Shown piece by piece: positions 8,307 through 17,556 of a DNA stretch of 64,000 nt. The stretch lies in contig CP069300.1 of NCBI GenBank assembly GCA_016839165.1, positions 5,518,001-5,582,000 on the forward strand, written 5' to 3'. The notes beneath the pieces are model-generated. The model worked only from the letters and a program-made list of their open reading frames with translations. It ran no database searches and had not been told where the DNA came from. The DNA is from Bradyrhizobium sp. PSBB068. Lineage in GTDB: Bacteria; Pseudomonadota; Alphaproteobacteria; Rhizobiales; Xanthobacteraceae. The first letter of the stretch is position 1. Each line of letters begins with the position of its first letter. Both the position numbers and the translations under genes were made by a program.

Positions 8307-11300
8307 ATTTCTCCGCGCCCTTCATCTTACGGCCGATCGCAACCGCCCTGCTGATGGCCGGCCTGCTGCTGTGCGGCCTTGCGGCCTATCCCCTGCTTCC
8401 GGTCGGGGCGTTGCCCAACGTCAACTTCCCGACCATTCAGATCTCGGCGCAGTTGCCCGGCGCCGATCCGCAGACCATCGCATCGTCTGTTGCCACGCCC
8501 CTGGAACAGCAACTGAGCCAAATCCCGGGCGTCACGCAACTGACCTCATCGAGCGCGCTCGGTGTGGCTCAGCTGACCGTGCAGTTCGAGCTCTCACGTA
8601 CTGTCGACAGCGCGGCCGTCGACGTCCTGTCGGCGATCAATGCCGCCAGCCCCTATTTGCCGCCGAATATTCCCTATCCGCCGACCATCCGGAAGGTGAA
8701 TCCGGCCGAGACGCCGATCATGTTGATCGCGCTATCGTCGGATACGCTTCCGATGACGACCGTCGATGCCTACGCCGAGAATATCCTGCTGCCGAAGATC
8801 TCGCAGGTGCCTGGCGTGGGCCTGGTTGGAATCGGCGGGCAGCAGAAGCCGGCCATTCGTGTCCAGGTCAACCCGCAGGCCCTTGCCGATCGTGGCATTG
8901 GCCTCGAGGATGTCCGTAGTGTGATCGCCGGAGCCAACGTCGATCTGCCCAAGGGCACGCTCAACAGCCCGCGCGTGACCTACACGCTGAACACCAACGA
9001 CCAGTTGTTGAAGCCGGCGGCGTATGACGACCTCATCATCGCCTATCGCAACGGCTCGCCGGTGCGGATCCGCGATATCGGCACGGCGATCGAGGGGCCC
9101 GAAAACAATCTGCTGGCCGGCTGGTACGGCAAGCAGCCCGCCATCATTCTCGCGGTCCAGCGGGTTCCGGGCGCCAATGTCATCGAAACCGTCGATCGCA
9201 TCAGGACGTTGCTGCCAACACTGCAGGCGTCGGTGCCCCCCGCAATCAAGGTCACGATTGCCGCAGACCGGACCGCGACCATTCGCGCCGCCGTCTCGGA
9301 CGTCCAGTTCACCCTGATGTTGACCGTTGCGCTGGTGGTGATGGTCATCTTCCTGTTCCTGCGAAATTTCTGGGCCACGATCATTCCGGCGGTGACCGTG
9401 CCGCTCTCGTTGATCGGCACGTTCGCTGTGCTTTACGTGCTCGGCTACAGCCTCGACAACCTGTCGCTGATGGCGCTGTCGATAGCCGTCGGCTTCGTGG
9501 TCGACGACGCCGTGGTCGTGATCGAGAACATCGTGCGGCATCTCGAAGCGGGGCTCACGCCCATGCAGGCGGCGCTCAAGGGCTCCAGCGAGATCGGATT
9601 TACGATCATTTCAATCACGCTTTCGCTGATTGCCGTGTTCATCCCGCTCTTCCTGATGGGCGGCTACGTCGGAAAGCTGTTCCAGGAATTTGCGATCACG
9701 ATCACCGCAGCGCTACTGCTGTCGTTGATCATATCGCTGACCCTGACGCCGATGATGTGCGCGCGCCTGCTCAAGGATGAATCGCGCAGAAAGCACGGCA
9801 GGCTCTACCTGTTGTTCGAGAGGGGCTTCGATTCCCTGCTCGCGCTCTACGCGCGCGGCCTGCACGTCGTGCTGCGCCACCGCTTCGCGACGTTGCTGGT
9901 GATGCTCTCCACCATCGCGCTGACCGGCTACCTCTACGTCGTCATCCCGAAGGGCTTTTTCCCGCAGCAGGATACCGGACAGATCGTCGGCATTACCGAG
10001 GCCGCGCAGGACATCTCCTTCCCCGCGATGTCCGAGCGTCAGCAGGCGCTCGTGGGCATCCTGCAGAAGGATCCCGACATCGAATCGGTAGCAAGCTATA
10101 TCGGGCCCGGCGGTCCGACCGCGACGCTCAATCAGGGGCGCATCTTCATCGTTCTGAAGCCCAAGCCGGGACGCAAGGCGAGCGCGGATCAAATCATCAA
10201 CCGGCTGACGCGGGAGCTCGCCCACATCCAGGGCATCAACCTGTACATGCAGGCGGCCCAGGACATCACCATCGGCGCGCGCCTGTCGAAGACCCAGTAT
10301 CAGTACACGCTCACCGACGCGGATTCCAATGAGCTGTCGCACTGGTCGGCGATCTTCCTGGACAAGCTGCGTGCGCTCGATGTCATCACCGACGTCGCCA
10401 GCGACCAGGAGAATGCCGGTCCGATGCTCGACGTGACAGTCAACCGCGAGGTTGCATCAAGCTACGGCATCCTGCCCTCGACGATCGACAACACCCTGGA
10501 CGACGCCTTCGGCCAGCGAATCGTCTCCACGATGTTCACCTCGTTGAACCAGTATCACGTCGTGATGGAGGTCAATCCCAGCTTCCAGTACGGGCCCGAC
10601 GCGCTCAAGGGCATCTATGTCAATTCCGCGAGCAACCAGCAGGTGCCCCTCAGCACGCTCGTGCATGCCGTCATCAAGCCGGCCCCGATTCTCATCAATC
10701 ACCAGAGCATGTTCCCATCCGTCACGGTCTCGTTCAACCTGAAGCCGGGTGTCGCACTGGGCGACGCGGTCTCGGCGATCCAGAAGATCGAGCGGGACAC
10801 CGGAAAGCCCGCTTCGCTGGCCACGTCGTTCCAGGGCAACGCCCAGGCCTTCCAGTCCTCGCTATCAGGTACCCCGCTGCTGATCGGCGTGGCGCTGATC
10901 GTGATCTACATCATCCTCGGCGTGCTCTACGAGAGCCTGATCCACCCGATCACGATCCTGTCGACCTTGCCTTCCGCCGGCATCGGCGCGTTGCTCCTGC
11001 TGCTCGCTGTGCACATGGACCTCAGCGTGATCGCCATCATCGGCATCATCCTGCTGATCGGCATCGTCAAGAAGAACGGCATCATGCTCGTCGACTTTGC
11101 CCTCGAGGTGCAGCGCGAGCATGGCCTGAGCCCGCAGGAGGCGATCTATCAGGCCTGCACGCTCCGCTTCCGGCCGATCCTCATGACGACGATGGCCGCG
11201 CTGCTCGGCGGCGTGCCGTTGATGGTCGGCACCGGCACGGGCTCGGAGCTGCGCCAACCGCTCGGCTACACCATCGTGGGCGGCTTGATGCTGTCGCAGA

Positions 11301-11434
11301 TCCTGACCCTCTACACCACGCCGGTGGTCTATCTCTACCTCGACAAGCTCGGCGCGTGGCTCACCCGGCGGCCGCAGGGCGCCTCCGAAACATCCCCGCC
11401 CCCCGTCGCGGAAGAAACGAGGATTGCATCATGA
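8303..11434 (+). CDS. RND multidrug efflux permease (MdtB/MdtC/MuxB-like)
   Basis: 1043 residues, the normal length for HAE-1 RND pumps. The chosen ATG gives the canonical N-terminus with TM1, FILRPIATALLMAG, then the PNVNFPTIQISAQLPGADP porter segment. TM4 carries the proton-relay VGFVVDDAVVVIENI motif with two adjacent aspartates. TM6 ends at LTPMMCARLL. Large periplasmic loops follow TM1 and TM7. Close relatives (MdtBC, MuxBC) often work as heteromeric pairs, but only one pump gene is present here. Substrate specificity cannot be read. The gene is coupled at both ends by ATGA overlaps. Confidence 0.95.
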   Translation: MNFSAPFILRPIATALLMAGLLLCGLAAYPLLPVGALPNVNFPTIQISAQLPGADPQTIASSVATPLEQQLSQIPGVTQLTSSSALGVAQLTVQFELSRTVDSAAVDVLSAINAASPYLPPNIPYPPTIRKVNPAETPIMLIALSSDTLPMTTVDAYAENILLPKISQVPGVGLVGIGGQQKPAIRVQVNPQALADRGIGLEDVRSVIAGANVDLPKGTLNSPRVTYTLNTNDQLLKPAAYDDLIIAYRNGSPVRIRDIGTAIEGPENNLLAGWYGKQPAIILAVQRVPGANVIETVDRIRTLLPTLQASVPPAIKVTIAADRTATIRAAVSDVQFTLMLTVALVVMVIFLFLRNFWATIIPAVTVPLSLIGTFAVLYVLGYSLDNLSLMALSIAVGFVVDDAVVVIENIVRHLEAGLTPMQAALKGSSEIGFTIISITLSLIAVFIPLFLMGGYVGKLFQEFAITITAALLLSLIISLTLTPMMCARLLKDESRRKHGRLYLLFERGFDSLLALYARGLHVVLRHRFATLLVMLSTIALTGYLYVVIPKGFFPQQDTGQIVGITEAAQDISFPAMSERQQALVGILQKDPDIESVASYIGPGGPTATLNQGRIFIVLKPKPGRKASADQIINRLTRELAHIQGINLYMQAAQDITIGARLSKTQYQYTLTDADSNELSHWSAIFLDKLRALDVITDVASDQENAGPMLDVTVNREVASSYGILPSTIDNTLDDAFGQRIVSTMFTSLNQYHVVMEVNPSFQYGPDALKGIYVNSASNQQVPLSTLVHAVIKPAPILINHQSMFPSVTVSFNLKPGVALGDAVSAIQKIERDTGKPASLATSFQGNAQAFQSSLSGTPLLIGVALIVIYIILGVLYESLIHPITILSTLPSAGIGALLLLLAVHMDLSVIAIIGIILLIGIVKKNGIMLVDFALEVQREHGLSPQEAIYQACTLRFRPILMTTMAALLGGVPLMVGTGTGSELRQPLGYTIVGGLMLSQILTLYTTPVVYLYLDKLGAWLTRRPQGASETSPPPVAEETRIAS

Positions 11435-11847
11435 ATCCATTCGACAAGGTGACGACCGGCATGACCGCAGAAAAGGTCGTGGTCGTCACGCCCGAGATGA
11501 CAGTCGGCCACGTCGTGCCGGGCATGCCCGCGGTGTACGGCACGCCGATGATGATCCTGCACATGGAGATGGCCTCGGGGTCGGCCATCCAGCCGTTCCT
11601 GCCGGTCGGTTATGTCAGCGTCGGCATGATGGTCAACATCCGCCATCTCGCGGCAACACCGATCGGCCGCACCGTCCGAGCCATTGCAAGGGCCGTCGGA
11701 GTCGAGGCAAAGAGTATCCTGTTCGAGGTCGAGGCCTGGGACGGCGACCGCAAGATCGGCGACGGCACCCATCGGCGGGGCATCGTCAACGTCGCCGAAT
11801 TCGAGAGGCGGTTCGGCGTGACGAAGCCCGAGGCGGCGGTCACCTAA
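11431..11847 (+). CDS. FlK-like hot-dog-fold acyl-CoA thioesterase
   Basis: 138 residues starting at ATG 11431 inside the pump stop codon (ATGA). The sequence matches the fluoroacetyl-CoA thioesterase (FlK) type of hot-dog protein. The triad reported for FlK (Thr42, Glu50, His76) has counterparts Thr38, Glu46 and His72 with identical spacing (8 and 26 residues), in GTPMMILHMEMAS and VNIRHLAATP. Such enzymes hydrolyse small acyl-CoAs. Real FlK specificity depends on lid residues I cannot assess. Translational coupling to an RND pump is unusual. Confidence 0.85.
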   Translation: MNPFDKVTTGMTAEKVVVVTPEMTVGHVVPGMPAVYGTPMMILHMEMASGSAIQPFLPVGYVSVGMMVNIRHLAATPIGRTVRAIARAVGVEAKSILFEVEAWDGDRKIGDGTHRRGIVNVAEFERRFGVTKPEAAVT

Positions 11848-12166
11848 ATGATCATGCGCTTAAGGTTCGAGATGGTCTGAACCGCGCCTCTGCTTCGCTG
11901 GGGTTGACGAAGCCCTACGGATCGTAGCGGCTGCGATGGTGGAATCGTGCCGGTGATTTGCCCGGCGTGTCGATTCGCCGGACATCGCGCAGGCGTCCAT
12001 CAGCTGCTTTGCATGGGGTTGTTTTCGATGTTTTGCTGTGCGGGCCGGAAATCTCGCGACCATACCCGATCGTTGCCTCCGGCTGCTCCGCCGGAAGCTG
12101 GGTCCGAAGCTGCGATCCTCGATAGCGACGGCGCACGGTCCCCGACTTCGCCTCAGGCGGGCTTCT
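11848..12166. other. Convergent intergenic region carrying a dispersed repeat
   Basis: This lies between the 3' ends of the thioesterase (plus) and the YdeP-type gene (minus). It holds no credible gene. Its main content is a dispersed repeat at 11947-12034, listed separately. Confidence 0.6.
11947..12034 (+). repeat. Dispersed intergenic repeat, family 2, copy A
   Basis: Two conserved blocks are seen: TTTGCCCGGCGTGTCG (11957-11972) and CTTTGCATGGGGTTGTTTTC plus eight more bases (12007-12034). They recur in inverted orientation at 55422-55488. The second block matches at 27 of 28 positions. The inter-block spacer differs (34 versus 23 bases). I recall such sequences as recurring in Bradyrhizobium genomes; function is unknown. 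Confidence 0.75.
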
Positions 12167-14479
12167 TCAGTGATCGAGCAGCACGGCGGCTTCATCGGTA
12201 CCGCTGGATCGCACGAGCCGGATCGGGATGCCCTTGTAGGACGGCGTGAAGCTCAAGGGATCGCGGGCATAGAGCGGGACCAGCGAGTTGGTCTCCGGGT
12301 AGTACGCGGCGCAACAGCCGGTCGGGAAGGAATAGCCGACCACGCGGAAGTTGCGCACGACCCGCTCGACCCCGTCGGTCGATTCCGTGATCAAATCCAC
12401 ACGGTCGCCTTCGGCAAATCCCCGCCGTTTCATCTCGTATTCGTTGAGGAACACCACGTCACGCTGGCCGAACACGCCGCGATAGCGGTCGGACATCGAG
12501 TAGAGCGTCGTATTGTACTGGTCATGGCTTCGGATCGTGCTGAGCCACAGGAACTCCGGGTCGCTCTGTGGGGGATCCTCGCCGCAGCCTTCGAAGACCA
12601 GGAAGTTCGCCTTTCCGGACGGCGTCGCCCAGATGCGCTCGCGCGCCGTCGAGTTGAGATGAAAGCCGCCGGGAATCCGGATACGGGCGTTGTAGCCCTG
12701 AAAAATCGGAAAGACGGCTTCGATCGCCTCGCGGATCAGGTCATAGTCGGCGGCAAAGCCGTCCCAATCGACCACCGTGCGATCGCCGAGCGTCGCCTTC
12801 GCCATGCCGGCGATGATCGCCACCTCGCTGCGCAGATGTTCCGACGCAGGCTTGTTGCGTCCGCCGGAGGCGTGCACCATGGACATGGAGTCTTCCACGG
12901 TGATCGACTGCGGCCCGCCCGCCTGAATGTCGATTTCGGTGCGTCCGAGGCACGGCAGGATCAGGGCATTGCGACCGTGGACCAAATGGCTGCGGTTGAG
13001 CTTGGTCGAGACGTGAACGGTCAGATCGAGATTGGACAGCGCCGCCCGCGTCGACTGCCAATCGGGAATGGCGGCGGCAAAGTTTCCTCCCATCGCGAAG
13101 AAGACCTTGGCCTCGCCGCGGATCATCGCTTCGAGAGCCGTTACGACGTTGTGCCCTGGCGCTGCCGGTGGCTTGAAGCCGAACCGCTGCTCCAGACGCG
13201 CGAGCAGTTCCGCGCTGGGCACCTCGGTAATGCCGACCGTCCGGTCGCCCTGGACGTTGGAATGGCCGCGAACCGGGCACAAACCCGCTCCTTCGCGCCC
13301 GATGCTTCCGCGCAGCAGCGCCAGATTCGCCATCTGCTGGACGTTGTTGGCGCCGCGAAAGTGTTGCGTGATCCCCATCCCGTAGACGAAGATCGCGCGC
13401 TCCGATTTCATGTAGGCCTTGGCCGCATATTCCAGATCCTCGCGCGTCAACCCGGACCGGCGCTCGATGTCGGGCCATTGCGTGCGCTTGAGGTCATCGG
13501 CGAGCGCCTCGATGCCCACGGTGTGTCCGCGGATGAAATCCCAATCCAGGATCTCGGGCTGCTCCGCGGCGCGTGCCGCCTCATCCGCCTCGACCAGGAT
13601 CTTCATGATCCCCTTGAGTGCGGCGACGTCGCCGCCGACCCGCACCTGGAATAGCTTTGAGCTGATCGTCGTCGACGACAGCGTGATCATCTCGACGGGG
13701 CTCTGCGGCGCCTGGAAACGCTCCAGGGCTCGCTCGCGGAAGGGATTGAACGAGATGATCGAAGCGCCGCGGCGAGCCGCGTTGCGCAGGCTCGTCATCA
13801 TTCGCGGGCTGTTGGTGCCTGGGTTCTGGCCGAAGATGAAGATGCAGTCCGCCTTGTCGAAGTCCTCCAGCAGCACGGTCCCCTTGCCGACGCCGATCGA
13901 TTTCGGCAGGCCGACGCTGGTCGCCTCGTGGCACATGTTCGAACAGTCGGGGAAATTGTTGGTGCCGTATTCGCGGACGAAGACCTGATAGAGGAAGGCC
14001 GCTTCGTTCGAGGTCCGCCCGGACGTGTAGAAATCCGCCATGTTCGGATCGGGCAGCGCCCTCAAGTGGCTGCCGATGGTTTGGAAGGCTTCGTCCCAGC
14101 CCACCGGAAGGTAGCGATCGGAGGCGGCGTCATAGGCCATCGGATGAGTGAGCCGTCCGACCATCTCGAGGTCGTAGTCGCTCCAGCCCGCGAGTTCCGT
14201 GACGGTATGCTCTGCGAAGAACTCTGGCGTGCAGCGCTTGGCTGTCACCTCCCAGGCGACCGCCTTGCCGCCGTTTTCACAGAACTCGAATGACGAGGTG
14301 TGCTTGGGATCGGGCCAGGCACAGCCGGGGCAATCAAAGCCCTGCGGCTGGTTCATGCGTCTCAGTGTCGCTGCACCTTTCACCGGGACCCGTTGTACCA
14401 GCAGAGCGTCGCTGAGCGCCTTGAGCGCCCCCCATCCGCCGGCAGGCTCGCGATAGGGACGAACCGATTTGCTGGTCAT
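12167..14479 (-). CDS. FdhF/YdeP-family molybdopterin oxidoreductase
   Basis: 770 residues, the length of the YdeP/FdhA-type subfamily. It resembles formate dehydrogenase alpha subunits but has a reduced N-terminal cysteine set (GFDCPGCAWPDP, C50 and C53, plus C67). The molybdenum-ligand region reads CSNMCHEATSVGL, with Cys in the ligand position. Further bis-MGD motifs are FGQNPGTNSPRMM, GMGITQHFRGANNVQQMANL, HSNVQGDRT and FFAMGGNFAAA. In E. coli YdeP is an acid-resistance protein. Family reactions remain poorly defined. A divergent oxalate decarboxylase gene, whose product is formate, and a nearby fdhD-like gene suggest a formate or acid-stress role here. Confidence 0.88.
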   Translation of the reverse strand: MTSKSVRPYREPAGGWGALKALSDALLVQRVPVKGAATLRRMNQPQGFDCPGCAWPDPKHTSSFEFCENGGKAVAWEVTAKRCTPEFFAEHTVTELAGWSDYDLEMVGRLTHPMAYDAASDRYLPVGWDEAFQTIGSHLRALPDPNMADFYTSGRTSNEAAFLYQVFVREYGTNNFPDCSNMCHEATSVGLPKSIGVGKGTVLLEDFDKADCIFIFGQNPGTNSPRMMTSLRNAARRGASIISFNPFRERALERFQAPQSPVEMITLSSTTISSKLFQVRVGGDVAALKGIMKILVEADEAARAAEQPEILDWDFIRGHTVGIEALADDLKRTQWPDIERRSGLTREDLEYAAKAYMKSERAIFVYGMGITQHFRGANNVQQMANLALLRGSIGREGAGLCPVRGHSNVQGDRTVGITEVPSAELLARLEQRFGFKPPAAPGHNVVTALEAMIRGEAKVFFAMGGNFAAAIPDWQSTRAALSNLDLTVHVSTKLNRSHLVHGRNALILPCLGRTEIDIQAGGPQSITVEDSMSMVHASGGRNKPASEHLRSEVAIIAGMAKATLGDRTVVDWDGFAADYDLIREAIEAVFPIFQGYNARIRIPGGFHLNSTARERIWATPSGKANFLVFEGCGEDPPQSDPEFLWLSTIRSHDQYNTTLYSMSDRYRGVFGQRDVVFLNEYEMKRRGFAEGDRVDLITESTDGVERVVRNFRVVGYSFPTGCCAAYYPETNSLVPLYARDPLSFTPSYKGIPIRLVRSSGTDEAAVLLDH

Positions 14480-14749
14480 TTGAGATCTCTTTTGGTGCCA
14501 CGATCCTGCTGTCAGTTAGGATCATCGCGCGAGCACCGTCTTTTCAAATCGGACTTCGCTTTTCGCGATCGCACAAGCACGGCGACCACCATCGACGGAG
14601 TCCGATCGGGCCAACACGCCTCGACAGTGCGTTCCGAAAAAAGAGACGCCCTTCGCGGAAGCCTGCAATGCACGGCGCCTATAGGCTCGCTCAAGGAGCC
14701 TGCCGCGATGAGTGCGGCTCGTTTCAACCACATTTCAGGAGCAACCAAC
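14480..14749. promoter_or_regulatory. Divergent promoter region between YdeP-type and oxalate decarboxylase genes
   Basis: 270 bases separate the two divergent genes and must contain both promoters. I see no convincing box pair or palindrome, only the CAGGAG ribosome-binding site eight bases before the decarboxylase ATG. Confidence 0.45.
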
Positions 14750-15997
14750 ATGTTCTCACGACGGGATTTGCTGGCTCTTTCGGCGGCGGGCGCGGCCGCG
14801 GTCAGCGCCGGGGCGCAAGCAGCCACGGTTGGCAACCCGGACGAGCCGGCTCAGGGAGCCATTAACGCCAAAAGCCCAGGAAGTCTGTCCGATCCCGGAC
14901 CGCAAAGCCCGGAGCTCGCGAAGCAATTTCCTTCCATGCAATCGCCGCCAGCAACTGACGTAGGTGGTCTGCCGATGGATTGGGCTTCGTTCAATAATGC
15001 ACCAAGGCGCATACAGAACGGCGGCTGGGCTCGTCAGGTCACTGTCAATGATTTTGCGATCTCGAAAGAAATATCCGGCGTCAATATGCGGCTTTCCGCG
15101 GGCGGCATTCGCGAGCTGCATTGGCACCAGGCCGCCGAATGGGCGATCATGACGTATGGCAATTGCCGCGTCACTGTTCTCGATGCTGAGGGTCGGCCTT
15201 ATGTCGGCGACGTCAAGGCCGGCGACCTCTGGTATTTCCCGGCGGGCGCGCCGCATTCGCTGCAGGGACTCGGGCCCGACGGCTGCGAGTTCGTGATCTG
15301 CTTCGACGACGGCCATGCCAACGAATTCAATACGCTGCTTGTCACGGATTGGTTCATACATACGCCGCCGGAAGTTCTGGCAAAGAACTTCGGCGTCTCG
15401 GCCGATACCTTCGCGAACATTCCGCTGCACAATCTCTGGATCTTCCAAGGCAAGGTGCCCGGCGCCCTCGCCGCTGATCGCGAAGCGATCGCAAAACATG
15501 CCGAGGCGCCGCCCTATCCATTTATCTTCCCGCTTAGCAGTTCGGCTCCGGTCAAGGAAAACGCCGGTGGAACTATCCGCGTGGCCGACAGCAGCAACTT
15601 CAAGGTTGCCACGACGGTCGCGGCAGCGCTCGTAACGGTGCGGCCCGGCGGTATCCGCGAGATGCACTGGCACCCAAACGCTGATGAGTGGCAATACTAC
15701 ATTAAAGGGAAGGGGCGGATGACGGTATTCAACACGGGCCCGAATGCCATGACGACGGATTTTTCCGCAGGCGACATCGGCTATGTTCCGCGCAATCTCG
15801 GGCACTATGTCGAGAACGTCGGCGATACCGACCTGGAGTTCGTCGGCGTATTCCGTGCGCCGCGCTACGAAGAGGTTTCACTGTCCAACTGGCTGACGCA
15901 CACTCCGCCGGAGTTGGTCGCCCAGCATCTCAATCTGGGTGCGAAGCTGATTGCTCAATGGCCTGACACCAGTCCCGGCGTGATGCCAAAGACCTGA
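14750..15997 (+). CDS. Oxalate decarboxylase, bicupin (OxdC/OxdD-like), Tat-exported
   Basis: 415 residues. The start at 14750 follows CAGGAG and opens with a twin-arginine-like signal (SRRDLLAL, then Ala-rich h-region), so the enzyme should act in the periplasm. Cupin 1 has LHWHQAAEWA (H124, H126, E130) and H169 in PAGAPHS. Cupin 2 repeats this with MHWHPNADEW and RNLGHYVENV. Each site binds manganese. In Bacillus OxdC the flexible lid SENST decides decarboxylase over oxidase activity. Here the aligned segment is NEFNT (191-195), keeping the catalytic glutamate (E192) but altering the rest. Reaction: oxalate plus a proton to formate and CO2. The proton consumption fits the acid-stress neighbours. 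Confidence 0.9.
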   Translation: MFSRRDLLALSAAGAAAVSAGAQAATVGNPDEPAQGAINAKSPGSLSDPGPQSPELAKQFPSMQSPPATDVGGLPMDWASFNNAPRRIQNGGWARQVTVNDFAISKEISGVNMRLSAGGIRELHWHQAAEWAIMTYGNCRVTVLDAEGRPYVGDVKAGDLWYFPAGAPHSLQGLGPDGCEFVICFDDGHANEFNTLLVTDWFIHTPPEVLAKNFGVSADTFANIPLHNLWIFQGKVPGALAADREAIAKHAEAPPYPFIFPLSSSAPVKENAGGTIRVADSSNFKVATTVAAALVTVRPGGIREMHWHPNADEWQYYIKGKGRMTVFNTGPNAMTTDFSAGDIGYVPRNLGHYVENVGDTDLEFVGVFRAPRYEEVSLSNWLTHTPPELVAQHLNLGAKLIAQWPDTSPGVMPKT

Positions 15998-16245
15998 ACG
16001 ACAAGAAAGGCCCCGAATCCAGCGCCTCTCTTTTGGCGGCTTGCGACCTGGCGCCTCTGAGGCCGCGCCGCCATCCCATCACAATCGTCTGATCCGAGTA
16101 CAGTTGCAACCGAAGATCCCGGTTGCCCAAACAAGAGCTGCGCCGGTACCAAGATCGCAGCGTAAGCCCACGGCTATTTGGACAGACCGCAACCATCTAC
16201 CGCAAACGAATGCCAGCTTGCCAACAAGCATGGTCTCGAAAGACA

Positions 16246-16914
16246 TCAGGCCTGCCAGCGGTGGCGGCGACCACATAGTGCGAGAGCGAAAGTCAATAAT
16301 GCGATCGGAACAATCAGGCCGCCGGCGCCCAGCCGCTTCGTTGCCAATGCTCCGGCCGCGGCGCCCAGCAGGAACATCAGGCAGATCGTGAGTATGACTT
16401 TCGCGCCGCGCACAGCCTCGCGACGGGGATCCGTTACTAGGAGATCGATGGCCCGGAGCGTGTTTCCGGTCACCGTGACCGAGAGGTATTTCCAGCGTTC
16501 GACCAGCCTGAAGCTAGCTGTCTGCAGCGCAACCCCGAAGGCGACTCCGATCACTGCAACCGGCTCGGCAAGCCGGTGCAGCAACAGCATGACCACGGTC
16601 AGAGATACGATCTCGCCCGCGAGACACAGCAGCGGCGCTCGGACCGTTGTCGCCACCCATGCGCCCGCGACAAAGGCAAGGATCGGAGGAACGTGATGAA
16701 GCGCCTGGAACCACTGTCCGCTCGCAGCATACACTCCGAGGAAGACGACATTTCCGGTCTGCGAATTCGCAAAGACGCCACCGAGCGAGAGCCACGTGAA
16801 GGCGTCGATGAAGCCGCCTGACATACTCAGCAGACACGCGACCAGCAGCGACTGTTCCGGCACGCAGGCTGCAACCTGCTTCCTTGCAGCCGAGTGCGGA
16901 GAGAGAGCTTCCAT
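16246..16914 (-). CDS. DUF1275 (YoaK) family membrane protein
   Basis: 222 residues from ATG 16914. A TTG at 16929 abutting the FdhD stop is the alternative start. Six or so hydrophobic segments and the family's N-terminal SGGFIDAFTWLSLGGVFANS and QTGNVVFLG motifs are clear. The C-terminal half has GVALQTASFR and VTVTGNTLRAIDLL, both typical of DUF1275. Function is unknown. It is the last gene of the HdeD-FdhD-DUF1275 set on the minus strand. Confidence 0.85.
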   Translation of the reverse strand: MEALSPHSAARKQVAACVPEQSLLVACLLSMSGGFIDAFTWLSLGGVFANSQTGNVVFLGVYAASGQWFQALHHVPPILAFVAGAWVATTVRAPLLCLAGEIVSLTVVMLLLHRLAEPVAVIGVAFGVALQTASFRLVERWKYLSVTVTGNTLRAIDLLVTDPRREAVRGAKVILTICLMFLLGAAAGALATKRLGAGGLIVPIALLTFALALCGRRHRWQA

Positions 16915-16929
16915 GGCTATCTCATGCAA

Positions 16930-17553
16930 TCATCGATCGACAAGCGGCTTGCCGCGGCGATCGTCTGGCCAGAACGACGCGATGCGGGTGCGTGAATATG
17001 CCGTATCCATCATCGCGAGCAGCGTTATCCCCGCCCCTTCCGCCGTCCCGATAGCCAGCGTCGTCGGGGGCGACATGGCAATCACGAACGGTACGCCGAT
17101 CACCGCCGTCTTCTGCACCTTCTCGACGGAGACACGGCTGGTCAGCAGCACAGCTCCGCCTGGTGCCGAGTGCCCATCGGCGGAAACCGCCCCGGCGAGT
17201 TTGTCGAGCGCATTGTGCCGGCCGACATCCTCTCTGACCAATGCGAATCCGGCCGCCGCATGCCAGAACGCCGCCGCGTGCAGGGATCGCGTCTGCTGAT
17301 TGAGACTCTGAAGCGGAGCCCGCACCTCGATGGTTTCGATTTCGCTCACGTGCTCGACGATGCCCTCGGTGAGGGTGAATCCGATGCCGAACTCCTCTAG
17401 ATCAGACGGCGTCGCCATCATCACGGCATGCGTTGATCCATCGTAGCTCAGCGCAATGGCCGTCTCTTCGGCAACGAGCCGCGACGTGTGCAGGCTATGG
17501 TTCCCGCGCCAGGCGATCTCGTCATGCGGCGTGCATGTCGAACCCGTTATCAT
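16930..17553 (-). CDS. fdhD: FdhD-like protein lacking the central Cys-motif region
   Basis: 207 residues against about 260-280 for FdhD. N-terminal family motifs (AEETAIALSYDG, MMATPSDLEEFGIGFTLTEG) and C-terminal ones (HAAAF, REDVGRHNALDKL, LLTSRVSVEKVQK) are intact and in one frame. The roughly 60-residue segment that should separate them, containing the conserved GCGxCG sulfur-transfer cysteines, is absent. Conserved sequence jumps from EIETIEV to APLQSLNQQTR near residue 78 (about 17320). FdhD passes sulfur from IscS to the molybdenum cofactor of formate dehydrogenase using those cysteines, so this copy is probably inactive as a sulfurtransferase. It begins 3 bp after the HdeD-type stop. 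Confidence 0.8.
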   Translation of the reverse strand: MITGSTCTPHDEIAWRGNHSLHTSRLVAEETAIALSYDGSTHAVMMATPSDLEEFGIGFTLTEGIVEHVSEIETIEVRAPLQSLNQQTRSLHAAAFWHAAAGFALVREDVGRHNALDKLAGAVSADGHSAPGGAVLLTSRVSVEKVQKTAVIGVPFVIAMSPPTTLAIGTAEGAGITLLAMMDTAYSRTRIASFWPDDRRGKPLVDR

Positions 17554-17556
17554 GGC

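Noticed and set aside
12038..13654. 538-residue plus-strand frame opposite the YdeP-type gene
   Set aside because: It is a shadow frame with Arg/Ala-rich composition and no motif, while the minus-strand gene is unambiguous.
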